From Microbacterium sp. SS28 (GTDB lineage: Bacteria; Actinomycetota; Actinomycetes; Actinomycetales; Microbacteriaceae): a stretch of 64,000 nucleotides of DNA. The notes beneath the pieces are model-generated. The model was not told where the DNA came from and searched no databases. It saw only the letters and a list, made by a program, of their open reading frames with translations. A program made the translations under genes and the position numbers. Below, piece after piece: positions 42,752-51,394 of the stretch; position 1 is the stretch's first letter, and every line of letters begins with the position of its first letter. The stretch lies in assembly GCF_022761035.1 (NCBI RefSeq), contig NZ_JAKWJP010000002.1:558001-622000 (forward strand), read 5' to 3'.

Positions 42752-44908
42752 TCAGGTCTTCGCGAGCGCCGCGCGCTCTTCGACGCCGACGCGCCGCTCG
42801 ATCGCCGCCGCGAGCCCCCTATGGCGGGCGAGCGCGGGGTCGTCCTCGAGGACCTGCTCGGCGGCATCCCTCGCCTCGGCGATGAGGTCGGCGTCCTTCA
42901 CGACGCGCAGCAGGCGCAGCGACGAGCGCACGCCGGACTGCGCGTCGCCCAGGACGTCGCCCTCGCCGCGCAGCTCGAGGTCGACCTCGGCGAGGGCGAA
43001 GCCGTCGAGCGTCGCCGCGACGGCCTCGGCGCGCTCGCGCGCGGGGGTGCCCGCCGGCGCCTCGGTGACGAGCAGACACAGACCCGGGATGCCGCCACGG
43101 CCGACGCGCCCGCGCAGCTGGTGCAGCTGGGACACGCCGAAGCGATCGGCCTCGATGATCGCCATCGTCGAGGCGTTGGGCACGTCGACGCCGACCTCGA
43201 CGACGGTCGTCGCGACCAGGACGTCGATGTCGCCGCGCGCGAACGCCTGCATGACGGCATCCTTCTCGTCCGACGGCATGCGGCCGTGCAGGATCTCGAC
43301 CCGGATGTCGGCGAAGGCGGGCTGACGGGCCAGCAGCTCGGCGATCTGCACGACACCCCACCGCGTGCGCGTCGCGGCATCCCCCTCGACGGGCTCGTCG
43401 GCGGTGTCGTCCTTCGTCAGCGTCTCGGCGTCGATCGCGGCGCACACGACGAACGCCTGCCTGCCCTGCGCGACCTCCTCGGCGATGCGATCCCACACGC
43501 GGCCGAACCAGCCGGGCTTCTCGGCGAGCGGCGCGACGAAGGTCTGGATGCCCGCCCGCCCCGCCGGCATCGTGCGGATCGTCGAGACGTCCAGATCGCC
43601 GAACACCGTCATCGCGACAGTCCGCGGGATCGGGGTCGCCGTGAGGACGAGCGCGTGCGGCGAGGATCCCTTCGCGCGGAGGGCCTCGCGCTGCTCGACG
43701 CCGAACCGGTGCTGCTCGTCGACGACGACGAGGCCGAGGTCGGCGAACGTCGTCGAGGCGCTCAGGAGGGCGTGGGTGCCCACGACGATGCGCGCCTGGC
43801 CCGAGGCGACCCGCAGCGCCGCCTTGCGCCGCTCGGCCGCCGTCAGCTGCCCCGTGAGCAGCGTCGGCATGAGCTCGGGCGCGAGCTGCGGGCCCAGCAT
43901 GCGCGCGATCGACCGCAGGTGCTGCGCCGCGAGCACTTCGGTCGGCGCGATGAGGGCGGACTGGCCGCCGCTCTCGGCGACCTGCAGCATCGCCCGCAGT
44001 GCGACGAGCGTCTTGCCCGAGCCGACTTCACCCTGGACGAGGCGGTTCATGGGCCAGTCGCCCTGCAGATCGAGCTCGATCCGGTCGCCGACGGAGATCT
44101 GGTCGGGCGTGCGCGCGAACGGCAGGGCCTCGTCGAACCGCGCGAGCAGAGCCCCCGGGGAACGCGTGGTCGCCGAGAGGGCGCGCACGAACTGTCGCTG
44201 CTGAAGGAGCGCCGCCTGCAGGACGAACGCCTCGTGCCAGCGCAGCGTCTCGCGCGCCTGCTCGATCTGGTCGTCGAAGTCGGGACGGTGGATGCGCTCG
44301 ACGGCCGTGCGGGCATCGAGCAGGCCGTGCTCGGCGCGCAGCGCGTCGGGAAGCGGATCGTCGAGCGGACCGAGCCCGTCGAGCACGAGATCTGCGATCT
44401 TCTTGAACTGCCAGCTCGCGACGGTGCTCGTCGCGGGGTAGATCGGGATCGGCAGGTTCGAGTACGCCTGCGCGTTCATGCGCGCCGTGTCCTCGTCTTC
44501 GAAGAGCTCGTAGTCGGGGTGCGCGAGCTGCTTCGCCCCGCGGTACTCGCCGACCTTGCCTGCGAAGATGCCGCGGCGACCGGGCTGCAGATCCTTGATG
44601 CGCCACGACTGGTTGAAGAACGTCAGCGACAGATCGCCCTGCCCGTCGCTGATGACGACTTCGAGCAGCGACCCCTTGCGGTTCTGCATGCGCCGCTCGC
44701 TCGCGCGCCGCACTTCGGCCACGATCGTGACGGGCTCCCCGACGGGGAGCGACGAGATCAGCGTGAGCTCTCCGCGTCGCGCGTACCGGCGCGGATAGTG
44801 CGCGAGCAGGTCGCCGACGGTCTTCATGCCGAACGCGCGTTCGAGCGCCGACGCGGTCTTTCCCCCTACAGCGCCGTCGAGGCGTGACTCGAGAGCGAAG
44901 CCGGGCAT
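42752..44908 (-). CDS. recG: ATP-dependent DNA helicase RecG
   Basis: RecG reverses stalled forks and works on recombination intermediates. The 718 residues have an N-terminal wedge/OB domain (HYPRRYARRGELTLISSL; VVISDGQGDLSLTFFNQSW) and helicase domains with RLVQGEVGSGKTLVALRAM (Walker A), LVVVDEQHRFGVEQREAL (DEQH), VLTATPIPRTVAM, and QLHQLRGRVGRGGIPGLC (motif VI). The ATG at 44908 lies 6 nt after TAGAGT (44920-44915). The divergent rsmD start shows the same arrangement, so both are probably leaderless. Confidence 0.96.
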   Translation of the reverse strand: MPGFALESRLDGAVGGKTASALERAFGMKTVGDLLAHYPRRYARRGELTLISSLPVGEPVTIVAEVRRASERRMQNRKGSLLEVVISDGQGDLSLTFFNQSWRIKDLQPGRRGIFAGKVGEYRGAKQLAHPDYELFEDEDTARMNAQAYSNLPIPIYPATSTVASWQFKKIADLVLDGLGPLDDPLPDALRAEHGLLDARTAVERIHRPDFDDQIEQARETLRWHEAFVLQAALLQQRQFVRALSATTRSPGALLARFDEALPFARTPDQISVGDRIELDLQGDWPMNRLVQGEVGSGKTLVALRAMLQVAESGGQSALIAPTEVLAAQHLRSIARMLGPQLAPELMPTLLTGQLTAAERRKAALRVASGQARIVVGTHALLSASTTFADLGLVVVDEQHRFGVEQREALRAKGSSPHALVLTATPIPRTVAMTVFGDLDVSTIRTMPAGRAGIQTFVAPLAEKPGWFGRVWDRIAEEVAQGRQAFVVCAAIDAETLTKDDTADEPVEGDAATRTRWGVVQIAELLARQPAFADIRVEILHGRMPSDEKDAVMQAFARGDIDVLVATTVVEVGVDVPNASTMAIIEADRFGVSQLHQLRGRVGRGGIPGLCLLVTEAPAGTPARERAEAVAATLDGFALAEVDLELRGEGDVLGDAQSGVRSSLRLLRVVKDADLIAEARDAAEQVLEDDPALARHRGLAAAIERRVGVEERAALAKT

Positions 44909-44958
44909 GCGTCCACTCTAGACACGGCCTCGGACGCGGCGGTTTGTAGTGTGGACGC

Positions 44959-45552
44959 GTGACGCGCATCATCGGGGGTCGGGCAGGGTCCATCACGCTG
45001 GAGGTCCCGGACGCGGGTACGCGTCCGACGAGCGATCGGGTGCGGGAGTCGCTCTTCGGCGCTCTCGAGTCCGCCGACGCCCTCCGAGGCGCGGCGGTCC
45101 TCGACCTCTACGCCGGATCGGGGGCGCTCGGGCTCGAGGCCGTCAGCCGAGGCGCCGCGAGCGCCGATCTCGTCGAGAAGGCGCCGCGCGCGGCATCCGT
45201 CGTCCAGCGCAACGCGGCGCGGGTCGCGAAGTCTGTGGGACGGGATGCCCGCATCGACGTGCACCGGACCGCAGTCACGGCGTATCTGGGCGCTCGGCGG
45301 GGCCCGTTCGACATCGTCTTCCTCGATCCGCCGTACGACGTCTCGGAGACCGACCTCGCCGCCGTGCTGGAACTCCTCGTGCCGTGCCTCGCGCCCGAAG
45401 CTGTCGTGATCGTCGAACGCGCGGGCCGCTCCCCCCAGCCCGTGCTCCCGGCTGGACTCGTCGCGGGTCGATCGAAGCGCTACGGGGATACGACGCTGTG
45501 GTGGTCGAGCCCGGCGACTTACGAGGTGGAGCCCGAGGCCGAATCGGACTGA
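44959..45552 (+). CDS. rsmD: 16S rRNA (guanine966-N2)-methyltransferase
   Basis: RsmD methylates G966 of 16S rRNA. The 197 residues show the Rossmann SAM site (VLDLYAGSGALGLEAVSRGA) and the catalytic motif FLDPPYDV. The N-terminus TRIIGGRAGSITLEVP is the family start. The GTG at 44959 lies 6 nt after TAGTGT (44947-44952), a leaderless pattern. Its 3' end overlaps the 3' end of the convergent serine hydrolase gene by 34 nt. Confidence 0.94.
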   Translation: MTRIIGGRAGSITLEVPDAGTRPTSDRVRESLFGALESADALRGAAVLDLYAGSGALGLEAVSRGAASADLVEKAPRAASVVQRNAARVAKSVGRDARIDVHRTAVTAYLGARRGPFDIVFLDPPYDVSETDLAAVLELLVPCLAPEAVVIVERAGRSPQPVLPAGLVAGRSKRYGDTTLWWSSPATYEVEPEAESD

Positions 45553-46898
45553 TTCGGCGGCGGCGCCACGGGATCGCCGTCCCACACGTCGGCGCCCTCG
45601 AATCCGACATCGCGCGTGATCGTCAGGTGCCCGGTGGTGCCGAGCTCGAGACGGAAGGTCACGACATCCTCGAGCGCGCGAACCTGCGCGATGAACACCG
45701 GGCCGCGCCAGCCACCGGACACCGCGACCCGCGCGCCGAACACCTTCAGGCGCCGCAGCAGAGGCTCCGCCGACTCCACGACCCACGCGTCGGGCGCGAA
45801 CGGCAGCGCGACGCCGTTGAGATCGAGCACGCCTCGAGCGAGGCCGAGGCGACGGATCGGTCCCTTGTAGGCGAAGGACGCCTCCGTGTCGCGCGCCTCG
45901 CCGCCGCTGGGCGCGATGGGGCGCGGCGCGGGAATCGCCGCGGCATCCTCGACGGTGTCGAAGGCCGGCAGCAGAGTGTTCCATACGGCGTCCAGAGCGG
46001 CGGCCATGTCGGACGTTCCACTCGTCATGGTGACGACAGCGTCCTGCGCAGGCAGGACAACGACGAACTGGCCGAACGCCCCGTCGGCGCGGTACGCGCC
46101 GTGCCGACACATCCAGAACTGGAACCCGTAGCCCTGACTCCAGTCGGACGCGGCGGACGGGTTGCCGTTGGCGATGTGACGGCTGGTCGCCTGATCGATC
46201 CAGTCAGCCGGTACGAGTTGTCGGTCGTGCCAGCGACCGCGCTGGAGCAGCAGCTGACCGAACACGGCGAGCTCCTCTGCGCGGAGCGAGAGTCCCCACC
46301 CCCCGGCGTCCACACCGGCGGGGCTCTGCAGCCAGGTCGGAGCGGCGAAGCCGAGCGGGTCGAACAGCCGCGGCGTCAAGTAGTCCAGGAGCCGCTCGCC
46401 CGTGCGCGTCTGCACGATCTGCGACAGGAGGTGCGTCGCGGGCGTGTTGTAGAGCCAGCGCGTACCCGGATCATGCGCGAGGTCGACGGCGAGGACGCCG
46501 CGGCTCCAGTCGCCCCGGCCGTCCGCCCACGGCTCCCTGTCGTGCCCTGTCGACATCGTGAGGAGGTGACGCACGGTGAGCGCGGCGAGCCGCGCGGACG
46601 GATCGGCCGGCGCGAAGTCGGCGAGCAACTCGACGACGCGGTCGTCGAGACTGAACAGTCCCTCCTCGATCGCGAGCCCCACGGCGATCGACGTGAAGCT
46701 CTTGCTCACGGAGTAGAGGGCGTGCGGGGCGTCCCGCGCATAGGGCTCTCGTGCGAACTCGGCGACGACGTGGCCGTGGCGCACGACGGTCATCGTGTGG
46801 ACGTGCGGGATGGCATCGAGCGCATGCACGAAGCGGGCGATCGCAGCGGAGGGCAGGCCCTGGTCCTCGGGACGGGAGCGGCGAAGCAGGTGAGTCAT
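45519..46898 (-). CDS. Serine hydrolase of the beta-lactamase / class C family
   Basis: The 459 residues contain LYSVSKSFTSIAVGLAIEEG (S-x-x-K with the nucleophile Ser), VRHLLTMSTGHD and WLYNTPATHLLSQIV (Tyr-Asn motif), typical of class C beta-lactamase-like esterases and peptidases. No signal peptide is seen, so it is probably cytoplasmic and more likely an esterase or amidase than a resistance enzyme. A C-terminal domain of about 100 residues is unassigned. The ATG at 46898 lies 7 nt after TAGGCT (46911-46906). Confidence 0.85.
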   Translation of the reverse strand: MTHLLRRSRPEDQGLPSAAIARFVHALDAIPHVHTMTVVRHGHVVAEFAREPYARDAPHALYSVSKSFTSIAVGLAIEEGLFSLDDRVVELLADFAPADPSARLAALTVRHLLTMSTGHDREPWADGRGDWSRGVLAVDLAHDPGTRWLYNTPATHLLSQIVQTRTGERLLDYLTPRLFDPLGFAAPTWLQSPAGVDAGGWGLSLRAEELAVFGQLLLQRGRWHDRQLVPADWIDQATSRHIANGNPSAASDWSQGYGFQFWMCRHGAYRADGAFGQFVVVLPAQDAVVTMTSGTSDMAAALDAVWNTLLPAFDTVEDAAAIPAPRPIAPSGGEARDTEASFAYKGPIRRLGLARGVLDLNGVALPFAPDAWVVESAEPLLRRLKVFGARVAVSGGWRGPVFIAQVRALEDVVTFRLELGTTGHLTITRDVGFEGADVWDGDPVAPPPNQSDSASGSTS

Positions 46899-46944
46899 CG
46901 CCGCCAGCCTACGGGCGTGCCAGCACGGCGCGCGGTCAGAGGGC

Positions 46945-47940
46945 TCAGCCGCGTCGGGCGTCCCAGTCCTGATAGGGGTCCCACCCGCCGCGACCCGCAG
47001 GCGGGACGCCGTCCACGAGGACGGGCGCCGCTCCGGATGCCTCGACGCGGCCGATGACGCGGAACCCCGGTGGAAGCGTCGTGTCCGCGGGGAACGTCGC
47101 GAGCAGCCCGTGGTCCTCTCCCCCGCTGAGCGCGGGTTCGGGGCCGATGGTCGCCCCGTCGAGGCTGATCGTGACTCCGGATGCCTCGGCCATCCGCGTC
47201 GCGTCCAGCACGAGTCCGTCCGACACGTCCATGAGGGCCGTCGCTCCCACATGGGCGGCGATCGCGCCGAGCGCGATGGGCGGCGCGGGCCGCAGCTGCG
47301 CCGCGAGATCCTGGGCCTCGGCGGCGCTCAGTGCCGCCGGATCCACCGGGATCGGCGCGCCTGCGGCATCCCGGAACCTCCCGAACAGGATCGCGAGCCC
47401 GCGCGCGGAGCGGCCCAGGTCTCCCGAGACGGCGACGACGTCGCCGGGGCGCGCGCCCGAGCGGAGCACGGGCTCCCGACCGTCGAGCGATCCGAGTGCC
47501 GTGACGGCGACCGTGAGAGTGTCGGAGACGGTGAGGTCGCCGCCCTCGACGGCGCAGCCCGGGGCGAGGGCGGCGCACGCGGCGGCGAGCCCCTCGGCGA
47601 GCCCCTCGACGAATGAGAGGCGGGTGTCGTCGGGCATCGCGAGGGCCACGAAGAGGGCAGTCGGACGCGCCCCCATCGCCGCGATGTCGGCGAGGTTGAC
47701 GGCGGCGGACTTCCACCCCAGGTCGAACGCCGTCGACCACGCAAGCCGGAAGTCGGGACCGTGCACGAGGGTGTCGGTCGTCGCGACGACGCGCCCGTCG
47801 GGCGCCGCGACCACCGCGGCGTCGTCCCCCGGGCCCACGATCGCGACGGACGCGCCCAGCCGCGCGCGGATCGCCCGCAGGACGGCGCCCTCGGAGAGCG
47901 TCCCGACGGTGGGATCGGCGTCGGAGGGGCGAGCGGTCAT
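46945..47940 (-). CDS. thiL: Thiamine-monophosphate kinase
   Basis: ThiL phosphorylates thiamine monophosphate to the active diphosphate. The 331 residues show the AIRS-like fold motifs AIVGPGDDAAVVAA, VATTDTLVHGPDFR, WKSAAVNLADIAAMGARPTA, VEGGDLTVSDTLTVAVTALG and LMDVSDGLVLDATRMAE. The C-terminal tail (RGGWDPYQDWDARRG) is typical of actinobacterial ThiL. The ATG at 47940 lies 6 nt after TAGTTT (47952-47947), and the divergent DUF3515 gene uses the same arrangement. Confidence 0.94.
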   Translation of the reverse strand: MTARPSDADPTVGTLSEGAVLRAIRARLGASVAIVGPGDDAAVVAAPDGRVVATTDTLVHGPDFRLAWSTAFDLGWKSAAVNLADIAAMGARPTALFVALAMPDDTRLSFVEGLAEGLAAACAALAPGCAVEGGDLTVSDTLTVAVTALGSLDGREPVLRSGARPGDVVAVSGDLGRSARGLAILFGRFRDAAGAPIPVDPAALSAAEAQDLAAQLRPAPPIALGAIAAHVGATALMDVSDGLVLDATRMAEASGVTISLDGATIGPEPALSGGEDHGLLATFPADTTLPPGFRVIGRVEASGAAPVLVDGVPPAGRGGWDPYQDWDARRG

Positions 47941-48011
47941 CCCTCCAAACTAGCCGCCCGCCCGCACGGGCCGCGTCCGTGGACCGCCGTCGGCGCGGTT
48001 AGCCTGGAGGG

Positions 48012-48506
48012 ATGACCGCGCCCCGCAGACTCCTCGCTGCGCTGCTCGCCGTCGCCGCGGCGGGAGCGCTTGCGGGCTGCAGCAGCAACGTCGCGCTCAC
48101 GCCCGCGGAGCTCGCGAACGACCCGGCCTGCGCGGACGTCGTCGTGCGCCTCCCCGACACGGTGGACGGCCAGGAGCGGCGCTGGACTGATGCGCAGGCG
48201 ACAGGCGCGTGGGGCGACCCCGCCGTCATCCTCCTGACGTGCGGTCTCGAGCCTCCGGGGCCCTCGACGCTGCGCTGCATCACGGTCGGCGGAGTGGACT
48301 GGCTCGTCGACGAGTCGGAGCCGCCGAGATACCGCCTCACGAGCTTCGGGCGCACACCCGCCGTCGAGGTGTACGTCGACAACGATGTCGTCTCGCCGAA
48401 CGTCGTGCTCGATCAGCTCTCGATCGCGATCTCCCAGCTTCCTGAGACCTCCCAGTGCACGGCGCCCGAGGCGCCGATCACGGAGCAGGACGACGCGACG
48501 GGCTGA
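48012..48506 (+). CDS. DUF3515 predicted lipoprotein
   Basis: The 164 residues start with a signal peptide and lipobox (AGALAGCSS). The domain shows DPACADVVVRLPDTVDGQER, WGDPAVILLTCGLEPPGPST and YRLTSFGRTPAVEVYVDND, the DUF3515 pattern. This family is restricted to actinobacteria and often lies beside ddl or thiL; function unknown. The ATG lies 6 nt after TAGCCT (48000-48005). The stop abuts the ddl stop with no gap. Confidence 0.88.
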   Translation: MTAPRRLLAALLAVAAAGALAGCSSNVALTPAELANDPACADVVVRLPDTVDGQERRWTDAQATGAWGDPAVILLTCGLEPPGPSTLRCITVGGVDWLVDESEPPRYRLTSFGRTPAVEVYVDNDVVSPNVVLDQLSIAISQLPETSQCTAPEAPITEQDDATG

Positions 48507-49598
48507 TCAGGCCGTGCGCTCGAGCGCCGTGTCGACGAGCTCCGAGATGAGCTCGGGGTAGGTCATCCCGGATGCGAGCCAGCACTTCGGGAACATCGAG
48601 ATCGGCGTGAAGCCGGGCATCGTGTTGAGCTCGTTGACGTAGAGACCCTCGGGCGTCAGGAAGAAGTCCACGCGCGCGAGCCCGCGCCCGCCGACGGCGT
48701 CGAACGCCTCGACCCCGAGCCGCTGGATCGCCGCGATCTCGTCGTCGGTCAGATCGGCGGGGCACACGACCTCGGCGCCGTCCCCGCCGAGGTACTTGCC
48801 CTCGAAGTCGTAGAACTCGCGCGTCGTGAGGACGATCTCGCCCGGCAGCGACGCGCGGGTCGCTCCCCCGCCGCGACCCTCGAGCACGGCGACCTCGACC
48901 TCGCGGCCCACGATCGCGGTCTCGATGAGCACCTTGTCGTCCTCGGCGAACGCGAGAGCGAGGGCGTCGTCGAGCTCGGAGGCGTCGTGCACCTTCGAGA
49001 CGCCGACGCTCGACCCGGCGCGGGCGGGCTTGACGAAGACGGGCTCGCCCAGAGCCGCGGCATCCGCCCGGATCGCTTCCGGATCGGCAGCCCAGCGCGC
49101 CCGCGTGACCGTGACCCACGGCGAGACCGCGACACCGGCCGCCTGCAGCACGATCTTCATGAAGTGCTTGTCCATGCACAGCGCGGAGTCGAGGACCCCG
49201 CCGCCCGCGTAGGGAAGCCCGAGCGTGTCGAAGAAGCCCTGGACGGTGCCGTCCTCGCCGTGCAGGCCGTGCAGGATCGGCAGCACGACGTCGACCTCGC
49301 CGATCGGCTCGACCGAGCCGTCGGCCAGGCGCACGCGCAGCGTGCGGTCGGCGCCGCCCTCGGGCCAGACGATGCGCGTGCCGTTGTCGACGACCTCGGG
49401 CAGATGCGCCGCGTCGAGGGCGAACTTGTCGGGGTCGTCGTCCTCGAGCACGAAGACGCCGTCGCGCGTGATCCCGACCGGGATCACGCCGAAGCGGTCA
49501 CGGTTGATCGCGCGGAGGACGCCGCCCGCTGTTGCGGAGCTGATCGAGTGTTCGCTGGATCGACCTCCAAAGAGCACCACCACCGCCGGCTTGTCCAT
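48507..49598 (-). CDS. ddl: D-alanine--D-alanine ligase
   Basis: Ddl makes the D-Ala-D-Ala dipeptide of peptidoglycan. The 363 residues contain VVVLFGGRSSEHSISSATAG, LPILHGLHGEDGTVQGFFD, CMDKHFMKIVLQAAGVAVSP, VFVKPARAGSSVGVSKV and VDFFLTPEGLYVNELNTMPG (metal and ATP site). The EHSIS motif fits D-Ala ligases, and no sign of a D-Lac type is seen. The first 101 nt of the gene lie inside the 3' end of gpsA in another frame, so the two are coupled. Confidence 0.95.
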   Translation of the reverse strand: MDKPAVVVLFGGRSSEHSISSATAGGVLRAINRDRFGVIPVGITRDGVFVLEDDDPDKFALDAAHLPEVVDNGTRIVWPEGGADRTLRVRLADGSVEPIGEVDVVLPILHGLHGEDGTVQGFFDTLGLPYAGGGVLDSALCMDKHFMKIVLQAAGVAVSPWVTVTRARWAADPEAIRADAAALGEPVFVKPARAGSSVGVSKVHDASELDDALALAFAEDDKVLIETAIVGREVEVAVLEGRGGGATRASLPGEIVLTTREFYDFEGKYLGGDGAEVVCPADLTDDEIAAIQRLGVEAFDAVGGRGLARVDFFLTPEGLYVNELNTMPGFTPISMFPKCWLASGMTYPELISELVDTALERTA

Positions 49599-50631
49599 TC
49601 TGCGTCCTCTCGCCCTTCGGCTCGTCGTCATCGGTCGTCAGGTGCGGGGCGATCTCGCGCGGATCCATCGTCCCGTCGAGCACGCGCTTGACCTGTTCGA
49701 CGATCGGCATCTCGATGCCCGCCTCCTTGGCCAGCTGCAGCACGGGAGCGACGGACGCGAGGCCCTCCGCCGTCTGATTCATCTGCTTGACGACGTCGTC
49801 GAAGCGGTAGCCCTGACCGAGCAGGCGCCCGGCGGTGTTGTTCCGGCTGAGGGGCGACTGGCAGGTCGCGATGAGGTCGCCGAGGCCCGCGAGGCCCTGC
49901 AGCGTCTCGGGGTGCGCGCCCTGGGCGACGGCGAAGTCGGTCATCTCGACGAGGCCGCGCGTGATGATCGACGCCTTCGTGTTCTCGCCGTAGCCGACGC
50001 CGTCGACGATGCCGATCGCGACGGCGATGAGGTTCTTGAGCACGCCGCCGAACTCGGTGCCGATGACGTCGGTGTTGACGAAGGAGCGGAAGTACCGGTT
50101 GCGGGCTCGACGCGCGATGGCCTCGGCGGTCTCCTGGCTCGTCGAGGCGATGACGGCGGCTGTGGGCTGCTCACGCGCGATCTCGAGCGCGAGGTTCGGG
50201 CCCGAGGCCACGGCGATGCGCGAGGGATCGCAGTCGAGCTCCTGCTGGATGACCTGGCTCATGCGCAGGCCGGTCTGCCGCTCGACGCCCTTCATGAGCG
50301 ACACGATCGGCACGTCGGACTTCGAGACGAGGGGCCGCACGGCCTTGAGGTTCTGCCGCAGCGCCTGGCTCGGCACCGACAGGTACACCTGCTCGGCGCC
50401 TTCGAGCGCCTCGGAAAGGTGGTGGGTCGCCGACATCTCGCGCGGCAGGTTGATGCCGGGGAGGTACTGGCTGTTGCGCTTGCCCTCGTCGATCTCGTGG
50501 GCGAGCTCGGGGCGTCGCGCCCACATCGTGACGCTTGCGCCACCATCGGCGAGGATCTTGCCGAACGTCGTCCCCCAGCTTCCCGCGCCGACGACGGCGA
50601 TGCGGAGGGGCGGCTCCTGTCTACGGCTCAA
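49498..50631 (-). CDS. gpsA: Glycerol-3-phosphate dehydrogenase [NAD(P)+] with an extended C-terminus
   Basis: GpsA makes sn-glycerol 3-phosphate for membrane lipids. The 377 residues have the NAD site (IAVVGAGSWGTTFGKILAD), SLMKGVERQTGLRM, NTDVIGTEFGGVLKNLIAV (catalytic Lys region) and HPETLQGLAGLGDLIATCQS. The family usually ends near residue 335-345. Here about 33 residues (from about QNGQAGGGGALWRSIQ) are translated from sequence that also encodes the start of ddl in another frame. The protein is otherwise intact. It overlaps the plsC stop by 11 nt. Confidence 0.94.
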   Translation of the reverse strand: MSRRQEPPLRIAVVGAGSWGTTFGKILADGGASVTMWARRPELAHEIDEGKRNSQYLPGINLPREMSATHHLSEALEGAEQVYLSVPSQALRQNLKAVRPLVSKSDVPIVSLMKGVERQTGLRMSQVIQQELDCDPSRIAVASGPNLALEIAREQPTAAVIASTSQETAEAIARRARNRYFRSFVNTDVIGTEFGGVLKNLIAVAIGIVDGVGYGENTKASIITRGLVEMTDFAVAQGAHPETLQGLAGLGDLIATCQSPLSRNNTAGRLLGQGYRFDDVVKQMNQTAEGLASVAPVLQLAKEAGIEMPIVEQVKRVLDGTMDPREIAPHLTTDDDEPKGERTQNGQAGGGGALWRSIQRTLDQLRNSGRRPPRDQP

Positions 50632-51391
50632 GGCGACCCGTCTCCTTCTGCCCGTGATCGGCCGGATTCCAGCGTTCGGCAGGAGCCGGCTCGTCGCGCA
50701 CTCGCGACAGCAGCTGCGCGATCGCGTCCATCACGACATCGGTCGCCGCCACGAGGCCCGCAGGCTGGCTGTCCTGCGCGCGGAACGCCGAAAGGTCGAC
50801 GGGCTTGCCGATGATGACGCGCACGGGGCGACGAAGGGGCCACAGCTTGAGCTTGCCGTACCGCGGAAGCACCGCCTGGCAGCCCCACTGGGCCATCGGG
50901 ATGAGCGGGATGTCGCCCGCGAGCGCGAGCCGGACGGCACCCGTCTTGCCGCGCATGGGCCACATGCCGGGGTCGCGCGTGAGCGTGCCCTCGGGGTAGA
51001 CGATCACACCGCGGCCGAGCTCGACGAGATTCTCGGAGGTCTCGAGGGTCTGGCGAGCGGATGCCGCGGACGAGGATCGCGCGACGGGGACCATGCCCGT
51101 GACGCGCAGGATCCAGCCGAGCACGGGGATGCGGAAGAGCGATTCCTTGGCCATGAAGCGCGGGGCGCGCCCCGCCTTCCACACGGCGAGGGCGACCGCG
51201 AGCGGATCGGACTCGGAGTAGTGGTTGGGAGCCAGGACATAGGCGCCTTCGCGGGGCAGGTTCTCGGCGCCTTCGATCTCGAGCTTGAACACGAGCGCTA
51301 TGAGCGGTGCGATGACCGCCGCGAGGGGCCAGAAGATGCTCGGGCGCGACTTCTCCGTCGACGCGCGCAGCCGTGGCGAGGACCCGGCCAC
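50621..51391 (-). CDS. plsC: 1-acyl-sn-glycerol-3-phosphate acyltransferase (PlsC family)
   Basis: The enzyme acylates lysophosphatidate to phosphatidate at the membrane. The 256 residues have a hydrophobic segment (PLAAVIAPLIALVFKLEI), the catalytic motif APNHYSESDP (N-H-x4-D variant), FMAKESLFRIPVLGW and the substrate motif VIVYPEGTLTRDPG (P-E-G-T). Start is the GTG at 51391, 3 nt after the murA stop. It overlaps gpsA by 11 nt, pairing two steps of phospholipid synthesis. Confidence 0.92.
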   Translation of the reverse strand: MAGSSPRLRASTEKSRPSIFWPLAAVIAPLIALVFKLEIEGAENLPREGAYVLAPNHYSESDPLAVALAVWKAGRAPRFMAKESLFRIPVLGWILRVTGMVPVARSSSAASARQTLETSENLVELGRGVIVYPEGTLTRDPGMWPMRGKTGAVRLALAGDIPLIPMAQWGCQAVLPRYGKLKLWPLRRPVRVIIGKPVDLSAFRAQDSQPAGLVAATDVVMDAIAQLLSRVRDEPAPAERWNPADHGQKETGRLEP

Positions 51392-51394
51392 CGT

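Noticed and set aside
45519..45552. Frameshift or lost stop at the rsmD/serine hydrolase junction
   Set aside because: Both proteins have plausible C-termini and a 34-nt convergent overlap is tolerable.
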